From Pseudobacillus lumedeiriae (GTDB lineage: Bacteria; Bacillota; Bacilli; Bacillales; Domibacillaceae): a stretch of DNA of 64,000 nucleotides. The stretch is taken from assembly GCF_044891285.1 (NCBI RefSeq), contig NZ_JAUIYO010000002.1:487762-551761 (forward strand), in the 5' to 3' direction. The translations under genes were made by a program, and so were the position numbers. A model generated the notes under the pieces. That model searched no databases. It was not told where the DNA came from and was given only the letters and a program-made list of their open reading frames with translations. The stretch's first letter is position 1. Each line of letters opens with the position of its first letter. Below are positions 26,716 through 35,596 of this stretch, one piece after another.

Positions 26716-27774
26716 TTGTTATTTGACATTGAAAAAGATAATAATACTTTTAAAATAGGTCAAAAATATAGTGTTAAACCAGCTTCCCAAGTAGGGATTA
26801 AAGAAAAGGATATTGAAGATTTAATCGCTGATCATCCAGAGGTATTATTTCCAAACGAGGAGGTTCTGATCATCGGACAGTCTATTGCTTATAAAAACAT
26901 GGCCGATGTCCTCGCATTAGATGCAAAAGGAAATTTAATCGTTGTGGAAATAAAAAGAGAATGGTCTAATAGAACAACAGTAGGCCAGTTATTAGATTAT
27001 GCCTCTGAGTTGACAGAGGTTAGATATGATCAGCTGAATGAGATCGCTAATAAGTATACAAAATGGAGAGCGGGAAATCTTTATGACGCCTTCAAGGAGT
27101 TTAGCGAGCGGGAGGATATGAATATAAGTGAGATTGGGAAAAGACAGCGTGTTATCATCGTAGCTCCCCAATCTGATGAAGGACTAAAAAAAGTAGTCAA
27201 ATGGTTAAGGTCGTACGGTGTGCCGATTGAATTTGTGCCATTTGAATTATTCGTTGATGAAAATGGACATCCAAAGCTATTCAAAATGCATGGAGTAACA
27301 GACACGCCAGAATCAGTCGAAGCTGAAGGAGCATGGGCTGGGCACTGGATCTTTAATACGAATGAGAGTTACGGCAAGGGAGCCTACAAAAGGATGTTTG
27401 AAAAAAATGTTGCCGCCATTTACGGGTATGATAATGGTTCAAGGAACTTAGAGGGCAGCTCTACGGGGGATAGTATCCTGGCATATGTAAATAAAAAGGG
27501 GATCTGTGCTGTTGGAAAAGTAATCAATGGAGAGGTGAAGGAAGGACAAGGCATATTTATCAACGCCGACGGAGAACAGCAGCCCGATGAATATCATTTA
27601 CAAGTTGAATGGGAAGTCATTGTTCCTGAAAATCAAGGGATAACTTCAAGCGAGGCAGCTCGATTAGGATATAACCTTCCTGTACGTACGGTATTTGGAA
27701 AATTACATAAAGGCGTATTAGCCGAAAAAATTGTTCAAGAACTAAAAACACGGGCAGGTAAATGGAAGGCGTGA
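26716..27774 (+). CDS. PD-(D/E)XK (NucS/DUF91-like) nuclease with C-terminal EVE/PUA-like domain
   Basis: TTG 26716 is preferred to TTG 26707 because AAAGGA (26701-26706) is correctly spaced only for the former. The N-terminal half has DVLALDAKGNLIVVEIKREW, a D...ExK nuclease core, followed by QLLDYASEL. This resembles the NucS/DUF91 and Holliday-junction-type nuclease fold. The C-terminal half (from about 205: GHWIFNTNESYGKGAYKRM, then GDSILAYVNKKGICAVGKV) has the strand order of EVE/PUA-like modified-base readers. The combination suggests a nuclease that senses DNA modification, but that is inference. No methyltransferase is adjacent. Confidence 0.7.
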   Translation: MLFDIEKDNNTFKIGQKYSVKPASQVGIKEKDIEDLIADHPEVLFPNEEVLIIGQSIAYKNMADVLALDAKGNLIVVEIKREWSNRTTVGQLLDYASELTEVRYDQLNEIANKYTKWRAGNLYDAFKEFSEREDMNISEIGKRQRVIIVAPQSDEGLKKVVKWLRSYGVPIEFVPFELFVDENGHPKLFKMHGVTDTPESVEAEGAWAGHWIFNTNESYGKGAYKRMFEKNVAAIYGYDNGSRNLEGSSTGDSILAYVNKKGICAVGKVINGEVKEGQGIFINADGEQQPDEYHLQVEWEVIVPENQGITSSEAARLGYNLPVRTVFGKLHKGVLAEKIVQELKTRAGKWKA

Positions 27775-27908
27775 GTCTTGTTAAGTTCATATAAGTAATA
27801 TTGTGATTGGACTTGCATCTTTCATATGATTAAAGAGAGATTTATGTTGGAAAATGTTAAAAGCATGTACTATCAATATATTGAAGCAAAAAATGGAGGG
27901 GACCACTT

Positions 27909-28532
27909 GTGAAAATATCTATTACGAGAGCATTAGCTGAACTGAAACTTTTAGATAAGCGTATCCGCTCAACGATGGATTCAACGCAACTCATCGATTT
28001 TTCGATTGGGGAGAAGCTGGTAAATGGTTTTGCGACAACAAAAGAATTTGAAGACAAAGCACGTTCAGCATATCAATCGACGTTGGATTTGATTAAACGC
28101 CGGAACGCGATCAAGTCAGCTATTGTCTTATCTAATGCCATGACACAAGTAGAAATCGCAGGGAATAAGTACACAGTAGCGGAAGCGATTGAACGAAAAA
28201 CATCTATTCAATATGAGCAGCAGCTTCTTCAAAAGCTGAAGAGAGAATTTTCAATTGTCACGGAGCAAGTAGAAGACATCAATGAAGAAGTCAAGCAGCA
28301 ATTGGATCGTCAACTAGAAGTGCTATACGGGCGTGAAGCTAAGTTGAAAGTGGACGAAAGTAACGAGTTAATAAAAAGCTATCGGGAAAAAAACGAAGCA
28401 AAGATCATTGACCCGTTGAAGCTGCGGAATGAATGTGAAAAACTTGAAAAGAAAATTGATGAGTATTTGACAGAGGTAGATTTTGTTCTATCTACATCCA
28501 ATACGTTGACAGAAATCGAGATTCCTGAATAA
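27909..28532 (+). CDS. Hypothetical coiled-coil protein (207 aa)
   Basis: GTG 27909 follows GGAGGGGACCACTT. The protein has long helices with heptad character at 1-35, 100-150 and 160-195, around a small segment MTQVEIAGNKYTVAEAIERK. It resembles helical proteins seen in phages and mobile elements (DIP1984-like pattern), but no confident family call is possible. It is a stand-alone gene with no phage genes around it. Confidence 0.65.
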   Translation: MKISITRALAELKLLDKRIRSTMDSTQLIDFSIGEKLVNGFATTKEFEDKARSAYQSTLDLIKRRNAIKSAIVLSNAMTQVEIAGNKYTVAEAIERKTSIQYEQQLLQKLKREFSIVTEQVEDINEEVKQQLDRQLEVLYGREAKLKVDESNELIKSYREKNEAKIIDPLKLRNECEKLEKKIDEYLTEVDFVLSTSNTLTEIEIPE

Positions 28533-28974
28533 ATAAACTTATTGTTAGTTAGTCGAAAATCAATCAAACTGAACAGGTGCCGGCAGCTTTGACCTTACAG
28601 CTGCTCATAACTTTTATCATAATGAGATAGTATAAACATTCGATGCGAAGCTCTCGCACACTAGGATAAAAGTTCAAAGCTCAAAGATCAGTGCTTAGAG
28701 CTCAAGATTCAAACTTCTTTTCAATCAAAGTTGAAGACTCACAGCTGATAAGTTCGATAAAATCCATGAGAACGGCGTATACGGTGGTTGTTCATCGGCC
28801 GTGTTGATTGCCGCATGGCTGACTAGCTAACAATTACATAGGAAACAAAAGAAGACAGACTGCCTGTTGAATAGAAATCGGGCAGTCTTTTATGATTAAA
28901 TCAAGTGACAAGAGTGAATAATTTTTATAAAATTTAGAAATGACAAAAGGATTTGATTTTAATAAAATCATAGG
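28533..28974. other. Gene-free stretch before the hom operon
   Basis: I see no gene here. ACTTTTAT and ATAAAAGT form inverted segments (about 28609 and 28666), and there are several imperfect copies of AAGCTC/GAGCTC. AGACTGCC pairs with GGCAGTCT at 28857-28888, followed by TTTAT, a weak terminator. Confidence 0.5.
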
Positions 28975-29003
28975 TTGTCATGAATGAAGAAAACCGATAT
29001 AAT
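28975..29003 (+). promoter_or_regulatory. Sigma-A promoter of hom-thrC-thrB
   Basis: TTGTCA (28975-28980), 17 bp spacer, TATAAT (28998-29003), about 57 bp before the hom start codon. Confidence 0.85.
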
Positions 29004-29059
29004 GTCTACTATAGAAAAACAAATGTACACTAGAAAAAAACACATAGGAGTGAGGAATT

Positions 29060-30361
29060 GTGAAAGACAACGTTAAAGTAGGTTTATTAGGGTTAGGCAC
29101 GGTTGGTACAGGAGTTGTAAAGATGATTCAAAATCATCAAGAGCAGCTCGTTCACCAAGTAGGATGTCCGGTATCAATTAAGAAGGTACTAGTGAAGAGC
29201 CTGGATAAATCCCGTGATGTCGAACTCGACAGCAGCCTCCTCACTACAGATCCATATGATGTGATCAATGACCCGGAAATTGATGTGATTGTTGAAGTGA
29301 TGGGCGGAATTGACAAGACACGTCAATACATAATCGACGCTTTAAATCTAAAGAAACAAGTTGTGACAGCGAATAAAGACTTAATTGCGATGCACGGCTC
29401 AGAGCTGCAGCAAATCGCTGCAGAAAATGGCTGTGATTTATTCTATGAAGCGAGTGTAGCCGGCGGGGTACCGATTATTAAAGGATTGTCTAGCGGTCTT
29501 GCTTCTGATAAAATTAAAAAAATCATGGGAATTGTGAACGGAACGACAAACTATATTTTAACAAAAATGACGGAAGATGGACTTTCTTACGAAACAGCTT
29601 TAAAGGATGCGCAAGATTTGGGCTTTGCTGAAGCGGATCCAACAGCTGACGTAGAAGGGCTGGATGCAGCGCGGAAAATGGCCATTTTAGCACGCCTTGC
29701 TTTCTCTATGGATGTAGAACTTGATGATGTATCTGTGAGTGGAATTTCAAGCGTGACAAAGGATGATTTAAAATATGGCAGCATGCTTGGTTATACGATG
29801 AAATTAATCGGCTATGCTGATCAGGAAAATGATCGTGTAGAAGCGAGTGTTCAGCCGACCTTTTTAGAAAAGAGTCATCCGCTTGCCTCTGTTCACAATG
29901 AATACAATGCTGTATATGTGTACGGTGAAGCAGTCGGTGAAACGATGTTTTACGGACCGGGAGCAGGAAGCCTGCCAACAGCTACTTCGATCGTGAGCGA
30001 TGTCCTTGCTGTTGTGAAAAATATGCGTCTTGGTGTTAATGGCCACAGTGTGCTGGCTCCACAGTTTGATCGACAAATGAAAGAAGCGAATGAGCGCTTT
30101 GCTAAATATTTCATTCGTTTGCACGTCCGTGATGAAGTCGGTGCTTTTTCTGAACTGACAAAATTATTCTCAAACCATTCGATCAGCTTTGAAAAGATTC
30201 TTCAGCTGCCGCTTGAAGAAGAGGGAGTTGCTGAGATCGTGATCGTGACTCATAAAGCATCGATGGAAAACTATCAAAACGTACTAGCACAAGTAAACGA
30301 TCTGAGTGTAGTAAAAGCAGTGGAAAGCTTTTACCGGGTCGAAGGAGAGGGAACGAAATGA
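29060..30361 (+). CDS. hom: Homoserine dehydrogenase
   Basis: The 433-residue product has an NAD(P)-binding GLLGLGTVGTGVV at about 8-20. The catalytic core has TANKDLIAMHG and YEASVAGGVPIIKGL, followed by GIVNGTTNYILTKM and DVEGLDAARKMAILARL. The C-terminal ACT domain (from about 350, RLHVRDEVGAFSELTKLF) is the usual site of threonine feedback. It reduces aspartate semialdehyde to homoserine. GTG start lies behind AGGAGTGAGG. First gene of a threonine operon; thrC overlaps by four bases. Confidence 0.97.
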   Translation: MKDNVKVGLLGLGTVGTGVVKMIQNHQEQLVHQVGCPVSIKKVLVKSLDKSRDVELDSSLLTTDPYDVINDPEIDVIVEVMGGIDKTRQYIIDALNLKKQVVTANKDLIAMHGSELQQIAAENGCDLFYEASVAGGVPIIKGLSSGLASDKIKKIMGIVNGTTNYILTKMTEDGLSYETALKDAQDLGFAEADPTADVEGLDAARKMAILARLAFSMDVELDDVSVSGISSVTKDDLKYGSMLGYTMKLIGYADQENDRVEASVQPTFLEKSHPLASVHNEYNAVYVYGEAVGETMFYGPGAGSLPTATSIVSDVLAVVKNMRLGVNGHSVLAPQFDRQMKEANERFAKYFIRLHVRDEVGAFSELTKLFSNHSISFEKILQLPLEEEGVAEIVIVTHKASMENYQNVLAQVNDLSVVKAVESFYRVEGEGTK

Positions 30362-31419
30362 AATGGGAAGGCCTAATTAAACAATACGGGGAATTTTTAC
30401 CTGTAAATGAAAATACTCCACAGCTGTCTTTAATGGAAGGAAACACACCGCTGATTCCGCTCCATAACCTATCTAAAAAGCTGGACATCAACCTTTATGT
30501 GAAAACAGAAGGGACGAATCCAACAGGCTCTTTTAAAGACCGTGGTATGGTAATGGCAGTAGCTAAAGCGAAAGAAGAAGGCAGCAATACGGTGATCTGT
30601 GCTTCCACTGGCAACACATCAGCAGCAGCAGCTGCTTATGCGGCTCGTGCCGGCATGCGTGCGATCATTGTCATTCCAGAAGGGAAAATCGCGATGGGGA
30701 AACTAGCTCAAGCGATGATGTACGGAGCAGAAATCGTGTCGATTGAAGGGAACTTTGATGATGCGTTAACGATGGTACGAAACATTAGTGAACGTTCACC
30801 TGTTACACTCGTTAACTCTGTGAATCCATACCGAATCGAGGGCCAAAAGACAGCTGCGTTTGAAGTTTGCGATCAGCTTGGAAAGGCACCGGATATTCTT
30901 GCTATTCCTGTAGGGAACGCTGGTAACATCACAGCTTACTGGAAAGGATTTAAAGAATATAATGAAAAGTTTGGCACAGGTCTTCCGAAAATGTACGGAT
31001 TTGAAGCAGAAGGCGCTGCGGCGATCGTGAAAAACCAGGTTATTGAGCAGCCAGAAACAGTAGCAACAGCGATTCGCATCGGTAACCCGGCAAGCTGGGA
31101 TAAAGCTGTTGCAGCAAGAGATGAATCGGGCGGTAAGATTGATCTCGTGACAGATGACGAAATCTTGGAAGCATTCGAACTAATCACAAAAGAAGAAGGA
31201 ATCTTCGCTGAACCAGCTTCTTGTGCATCGATCGCAGGCATTATTAAACACCGTAAATCTGGTGAAATTCCAGCTGGTGTAACGATTGCGGCAGTTCTGA
31301 CAGGAAATGGCTTGAAAGATCCGCAAACAGCCATTGAACGCATTACGAAAAAGCCGGTTGTTTTACCGAATGAAGAAAAAGCTGTGTTTGATTTCATTGA
31401 AGGAGTGGTTCGTGCATGA
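30358..31419 (+). CDS. thrC: Threonine synthase
   Basis: The 353-residue fold-type II PLP enzyme carries NPTGSFKDRGMVMAV, where the lysine binds PLP. CASTGNTSAAAAAYAARAGM is the substrate loop and PVGNAGNITAYWKGFKEY is the phosphate-binding region. It converts phosphohomoserine to threonine. ATG overlaps the hom stop and GTGCATGAG at its end overlaps thrB. Length is normal for the short Bacillus form. Confidence 0.97.
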   Translation: MKWEGLIKQYGEFLPVNENTPQLSLMEGNTPLIPLHNLSKKLDINLYVKTEGTNPTGSFKDRGMVMAVAKAKEEGSNTVICASTGNTSAAAAAYAARAGMRAIIVIPEGKIAMGKLAQAMMYGAEIVSIEGNFDDALTMVRNISERSPVTLVNSVNPYRIEGQKTAAFEVCDQLGKAPDILAIPVGNAGNITAYWKGFKEYNEKFGTGLPKMYGFEAEGAAAIVKNQVIEQPETVATAIRIGNPASWDKAVAARDESGGKIDLVTDDEILEAFELITKEEGIFAEPASCASIAGIIKHRKSGEIPAGVTIAAVLTGNGLKDPQTAIERITKKPVVLPNEEKAVFDFIEGVVRA

Positions 31420-32309
31420 GTGCGCCGGTAACAATGAAAGTACCGGCCAGCACGGCCAATCTTGGGCCGGGGTTTGACTCCCTCGGCCTTGCTTTGAATC
31501 TTTATTTAACACTTGAAATTACACCGGCATCTAAGTGGCATTTCGAACATCGGTCACCGATGCTTGCAGGTTTGCCAAATGATGAAACGCATCTTGTGTA
31601 TCAAGCAGCAAAGAAGACAGCAGATACATATGGCGGCACATTGCCGCCTTTGCATATCGTAATGGATAGTGATATTCCGCTTGCCCGCGGACTCGGCAGC
31701 AGCGCCGCAGCGATCGCAGCTGGAATTGAACTGGCGGACCGTTACGCTAATTTACAGCTTTCGGATCAAGAGAAGCTATTGATCGGCAATCAAATAGAGG
31801 GGCACCCAGATAATATCGGTGCGTCTTTGTTTGGCGGGATGGTTGCGGGTGTATCCTTCGGCAATGACGAAGCGGACATGGTTCAGCTGTCTGTTCCTGA
31901 TGTGGACATTGTCGTGCTGATTCCTTCCTATGAAGTGAAAACGAGCGATGCCCGGAATGTGCTGCCGGAAAGCTTTACGAGACCGCAGGCAGTCGAAGCA
32001 AGTGCTGTTGCGAATGTATTGCTCGCAGCTTTATCTGTTGGAAACTATGAGCTTGTCGGAAAAATGATGGAAAAAGATCAATTCCATGAGCCTTATCGTC
32101 TTCAACTCATTAAAGAACTGCCGGAAGCAAGACGGCTTGCGAAACAGGCAGGAGCCTATGCGACCGTCATCAGCGGGGCAGGTCCGACAATTTTGACATT
32201 GACGCCAAAAGGAACAGGTGCTGATATCGTCTCTGTATTCCGCGATTATTTTACGGATTGTGACGTTAAGCAGCTAGCTATTCATAGCGGTAAAATCCAA
32301 TGTAAATAA
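31416..32309 (+). CDS. thrB: Homoserine kinase
   Basis: The 297-residue GHMP kinase has N-terminal VPASTANLGPGFDSLGLAL, ATP loop PLARGLGSSAAAIAAG and C-terminal ISGAGPTILTL. It phosphorylates homoserine for thrC. It overlaps thrC by four bases, and a terminator follows 4 bp after the stop. Confidence 0.97.
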   Translation: MSAPVTMKVPASTANLGPGFDSLGLALNLYLTLEITPASKWHFEHRSPMLAGLPNDETHLVYQAAKKTADTYGGTLPPLHIVMDSDIPLARGLGSSAAAIAAGIELADRYANLQLSDQEKLLIGNQIEGHPDNIGASLFGGMVAGVSFGNDEADMVQLSVPDVDIVVLIPSYEVKTSDARNVLPESFTRPQAVEASAVANVLLAALSVGNYELVGKMMEKDQFHEPYRLQLIKELPEARRLAKQAGAYATVISGAGPTILTLTPKGTGADIVSVFRDYFTDCDVKQLAIHSGKIQCK

Positions 32310-32313
32310 AGGA

Positions 32314-32346
32314 GAAAAGCTCTTTCGGGGGCTTTTCTTTTTTTGT
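32314..32346 (+). terminator. Terminator of the threonine operon
   Basis: GAAAAGC pairs with GCTTTTC, followed by a run of T. Confidence 0.85.
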
Positions 32347-32546
32347 TTGACTAGATGAAAGAAGGTTGTTGACTTTTCTTTAAACTGATGGTGCGGTTTC
32401 GTGAGAGATGGTGTTAAAATTGTTAATCATGCATGAATATGTGAGAAAAAAGTGATAAGATTTAAATAAAATGGAGAGGTGGTGAAACAATGGCTGTAGA
32501 TTCGTTGAAAATATTGATATGTATGTTTGGTTATGTGAATGACTAT

Positions 32547-32619
32547 TGTTGATTTTGTTGCTTAGGGCGGAAAACGAGCGCCTGCAGCGGAAATCAACAG
32601 ACAAGTGTAACAAAGCTTT
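32547..32619 (+). repeat. Dispersed intergenic repeat, short copy
   Basis: It starts TGTTGATT and ends GCGGAAATCAACA, then GTGTAACAAAGC. The same ends occur at 39470-39600, 39679-39810 and 44816-44905. No coding potential is seen. Confidence 0.75.
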
Positions 32620-32661
32620 ATGTTTCAAAAACACATATGTGTATGAAAAGGGAGAATGATT

Positions 32662-33759
32662 ATGAAGATAAAATCAGAAGAACAAATTTTACAATGGTTT
32701 GATTATTTTCATCACCATCCTGAAGTAAGTTGGCAAGAAGAGGGCACGACACAAAAAATTGCAGAAATTTTAGATGAACTAGGAGTACATTATCGACGCT
32801 TTCCTGATGTAACAGGACTTATTGCAGAGATAGGAGAAGGCGATGAAGTGGTGGCTGTACGCGCTGATATTGATGCGTTATGGCAAGAAGTGAATGGTGT
32901 GTTCCAAGCGAATCATTCATGCGGACATGATGCTCATATTTCTATGGTTTTAGGTGCGCTGCTTTACTTGCGAGATGAACCGTTAAGAAAAAAGGTTCGT
33001 TTTATTTTTCAGCCAGCTGAAGAAAAGGGGAATGGCGCATTATCAATGATTGAACGGGGAGCAATGGATGGAGTCACGCATCTTTTTGGAGTGCATTTAC
33101 GCCCTGTTGAAGAATTGTCTTTTGGACAGTATGCCCCTGCGGTTTATCATGGAGCCGGCATTTTTCTGGAAGGAAAAATAATGGGGACAGATGCGCATGG
33201 GGCAAGACCTCACCAAGGTAAGAACGCGATCGATGTCGTAGTGGCGCTCCATCAATTTATCAAATCTATTTATCTCTCTCCATTTGAAACTTATTCTGTG
33301 AAATTGACAAAAATTGTAGCTGGGGGAGAAAGTCTCAATATTATTCCTGGTACTGTCGATTTTGCGATTGATATGCGGGCCCAGAAAAATGAAGTGCTTC
33401 ATCTTCTTCAGGAAAGAATAACAGAGGGACTAGAAGGGTTAAAAGCACTTTACGGACTTGACATTGAAAGCAGCTGGAAGGATTATACACCAGGGGCGGA
33501 GGTTTCACAGGAAGCTGCGGCTATTGCGGAGGAAGCGATTCGCTATGTAGCAGGGGATGCAGCTATAGCGCCGCCAGTCATTACTTCGGGGAGTGATGAT
33601 TTTCATTTTTATACGATTAGACATCCTGAAGTGAAAGCGACAATGATTGGTGTAGGTGCTGATTTAGCTCCAGGACTGCATCATCCGCATATGACATTTA
33701 ACCAATCGGTTTTGCCTGCAGGTGCACAAATTTTAGCGGAAACACTTAAGCGAGTTTAA
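32662..33759 (+). CDS. amhX: M20-family amidohydrolase (AmhX-like)
   Basis: The 365-residue product is a metal-dependent peptidase M20D/amidohydrolase. Metal and catalytic motifs are VRADIDALW, SCGHDAHI, FQPAEEKGNG and HHPHMTFNQ. The dimerisation domain contains MGTDAHGARPHQGKNAIDV. ATG 32662 has better spacing from AAAAGGGAGA than ATG 32656. B. subtilis AmhX is the nearest named relative I recognise; related enzymes cleave N-acyl amino acids. A decayed duplicate of its 3' end follows. It is probably part of the module that continues to 38790. Confidence 0.88.
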   Translation: MKIKSEEQILQWFDYFHHHPEVSWQEEGTTQKIAEILDELGVHYRRFPDVTGLIAEIGEGDEVVAVRADIDALWQEVNGVFQANHSCGHDAHISMVLGALLYLRDEPLRKKVRFIFQPAEEKGNGALSMIERGAMDGVTHLFGVHLRPVEELSFGQYAPAVYHGAGIFLEGKIMGTDAHGARPHQGKNAIDVVVALHQFIKSIYLSPFETYSVKLTKIVAGGESLNIIPGTVDFAIDMRAQKNEVLHLLQERITEGLEGLKALYGLDIESSWKDYTPGAEVSQEAAAIAEEAIRYVAGDAAIAPPVITSGSDDFHFYTIRHPEVKATMIGVGADLAPGLHHPHMTFNQSVLPAGAQILAETLKRV

Positions 33760-33829
33760 TGGAAAGAACTTTTTTAATAAAACAAAAATAACGTTATTAC
33801 ACTAGGGTTGAGAGATTGTCAGCCCTATT

Positions 33830-33852
33830 AGCGTCTATTATACGACAATTTA
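33830..33852 (+). promoter_or_regulatory. Shared regulatory motif, copy 1
   Basis: AGCGTCTATTATACGACAAT. It matches the copies at 34066-34088 and 36887-36917. See the findings for the proposed regulator. Confidence 0.55.
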
Positions 33853-34065
33853 ATTTTTGGGAAATAACATTTGAAGTGAAGACGAAAATGATTGGTACAG
33901 ACGCTGATTCGGCTCTAATGCTGCACTATCGGCACATGATAATTAAGCATGCTGGCGTATAAATATTAGTGGAAACACTTGAAAGAATTTAGTGAAATAA
34001 AAACTTTCGTAATAAAATAAAAATAACGTTGACGCACCAGGATTGAGTAGTTATTATTATTTTAT

Positions 34066-34088
34066 TAACGTCTATTATACGACATTTT
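34066..34088 (+). promoter_or_regulatory. Shared regulatory motif, copy 2, before the NhaC-family gene
   Basis: TAACGTCTATTATACGACAT lies about 35 bp before the antiporter start codon. Confidence 0.6.
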
Positions 34089-34122
34089 AGTTTTCGGCAA
34101 CTAAAGGGATTGGGGGAAAATC

Positions 34123-35544
34123 ATGAAAAAAGAGATGTCTTTTTGGACAGCCATTATTCCGCTTGTTGTAATGATTGGTGTCATGGCTGTCACTGTAGTA
34201 GGTTTAGAACAAGGACCACATATTCCATTAATTGTTGGTACAGCAACGGCCGCAATTGTGGCCTGGCGTTCCGGATTTAAGTGGGAAGAAATTGAAGAAT
34301 CAATGTATAAAGGGATACGCCTTGCATTGCCGGCTGTCGTTATTATCATACTCGTCGGTTTAACGATTGGTGCTTGGATTGGCGGAGGCATTGTAGCAAC
34401 GATGATTTATTATGGATTAAAGATTATTACGCCTTCATTATTCTTAGTATCTATTACCTTAATTTGCGCAATTGTGGCTTTAGCGATCGGCAGCTCCTGG
34501 TCTACAATGGGAACGATCGGTGTTGCTGGCATGGGAATTGGCATCAGCATGGGAATTCCTGCTCCAATGATTGCCGGTGCTGTTATTTCAGGTTCTTACT
34601 TTGGAGATAAAATGTCACCGCTTTCAGATACAACGAATCTGGCAGCAGGCTTAACGAATACTGATTTATTTGTCCATATTCGGCATATGTTTTATACGAC
34701 AATTCCAGGGTTAGTGATCGCCCTAGCCGTATATGCATTTTTAGGAAAAGACTTTGGCAAAAACGGAATGAATTCTGCAGATATTCAACAAACGATGGAA
34801 ACTCTTCAGGCTAACTTTGTCATCTCGCCGTTGTTACTGCTTATCCCGCTGCTTGTCATTGTGTTAGTTGCTAAAAAGGTGCCGGCTGTTCCCGCACTTA
34901 TTATAGGAATTGTTCTTGGATTTTCATCTCAAGTTTTTATTCAGGGAGGCTCCTTTACATCAGCGATTAGCGCATTACAAAGCGGGTTTGTCATCGATAC
35001 AGGAAATGAGACGGTTGATAATTTATTTAATCGCGGTGGTTTAGACTCTATGATGTATACGGTTTCAATGACCATCGTGGCCATGACTTTTGGAGGCGTT
35101 TTAGAATACACGGGAATGCTTCAGGCCATTGTAAAACAAATCTTAAAGATTGCGAGAACGGCAAAAACCCTTGTCGCATCAACAGTTGTTTCTTGTTTCG
35201 CCACAAATGCCTCTTGTTCTGAACAATACATTTCTATTGTGATTCCTTCTAGAATGTATGCAAAAGCGTACGAAGAAAAAGGGCTTCATTCTAAAAACCT
35301 ATCTCGTGCTCTTGAAGATGGAGGAACATTAACGTCTGTATTTATTCCATGGAATACGTGTGGAGTGTTTATACTTGGAACACTAGGAGTGCATACATTT
35401 GATTATGCACCTTATGCGGTATTGAACTTTGTAATACCGATTCTCTCCATCATTTACGCACTTACCGGATTCTCTATTGTCAAGTTGACGGATGAAGAGA
35501 AATTAGCTTTAAAGCATCAAGAAGATACTACAGTAAATCAATAA
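34123..35544 (+). CDS. NhaC-family Na+/H+ antiporter or amino/organic acid antiporter
   Basis: The 473-residue membrane protein has about 12 helices and the NhaC signature region GSSWSTMGTIGVAG, GSYFGDKMSPLSDTTNLAAG and FATNASCSEQYISIV. The family includes B. subtilis MleN (malate/lactate antiporter) as well as plain Na+/H+ exchangers. ATG follows GGGGGAAAATC. Placed between an amidohydrolase and an amino-acid-type enolase enzyme, it may move an amino acid or its acyl derivative. That substrate is inferred from context only. Confidence 0.88.
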   Translation: MKKEMSFWTAIIPLVVMIGVMAVTVVGLEQGPHIPLIVGTATAAIVAWRSGFKWEEIEESMYKGIRLALPAVVIIILVGLTIGAWIGGGIVATMIYYGLKIITPSLFLVSITLICAIVALAIGSSWSTMGTIGVAGMGIGISMGIPAPMIAGAVISGSYFGDKMSPLSDTTNLAAGLTNTDLFVHIRHMFYTTIPGLVIALAVYAFLGKDFGKNGMNSADIQQTMETLQANFVISPLLLLIPLLVIVLVAKKVPAVPALIIGIVLGFSSQVFIQGGSFTSAISALQSGFVIDTGNETVDNLFNRGGLDSMMYTVSMTIVAMTFGGVLEYTGMLQAIVKQILKIARTAKTLVASTVVSCFATNASCSEQYISIVIPSRMYAKAYEEKGLHSKNLSRALEDGGTLTSVFIPWNTCGVFILGTLGVHTFDYAPYAVLNFVIPILSIIYALTGFSIVKLTDEEKLALKHQEDTTVNQ

Positions 35545-35550
35545 CAATTA

Positions 35551-35596
35551 ATAAGGAAAAGAAAAGTTCCGCAAAACGAACCTTTCTTTTCCTTAT
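35551..35596. terminator. Bidirectional terminator between convergent genes
   Basis: ATAAGGAAAAGAAA pairs with TTTCTTTTCCTTAT around TTCCGCAAAACGAAC. It separates the antiporter and regulator genes. Confidence 0.8.

Larger units (their letters stand above)
33628..34098 (+). repeat. Diverged tandem duplication of amhX 3' end plus promoter region
   Basis: Unit A (33628 to about 33862) contains the last codons of amhX and the following leader. Unit B (about 33873-34098) repeats it in the same order. GAAGTGAA, AAAATGATTGGT, GTGGAAACACTT, AATAAAAATAACGTT and CGTCTATTATACGACA all recur. Unit B has in-frame stops, so it is a dead copy of the amhX tail. The stretch from 33760 to 34122 holds no other gene. 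Confidence 0.85.

Noticed and set aside
30936..31397. A 153-aa minus-strand open frame
   Set aside because: It lies wholly within thrC on the other strand and has no ribosome binding site or family pattern.
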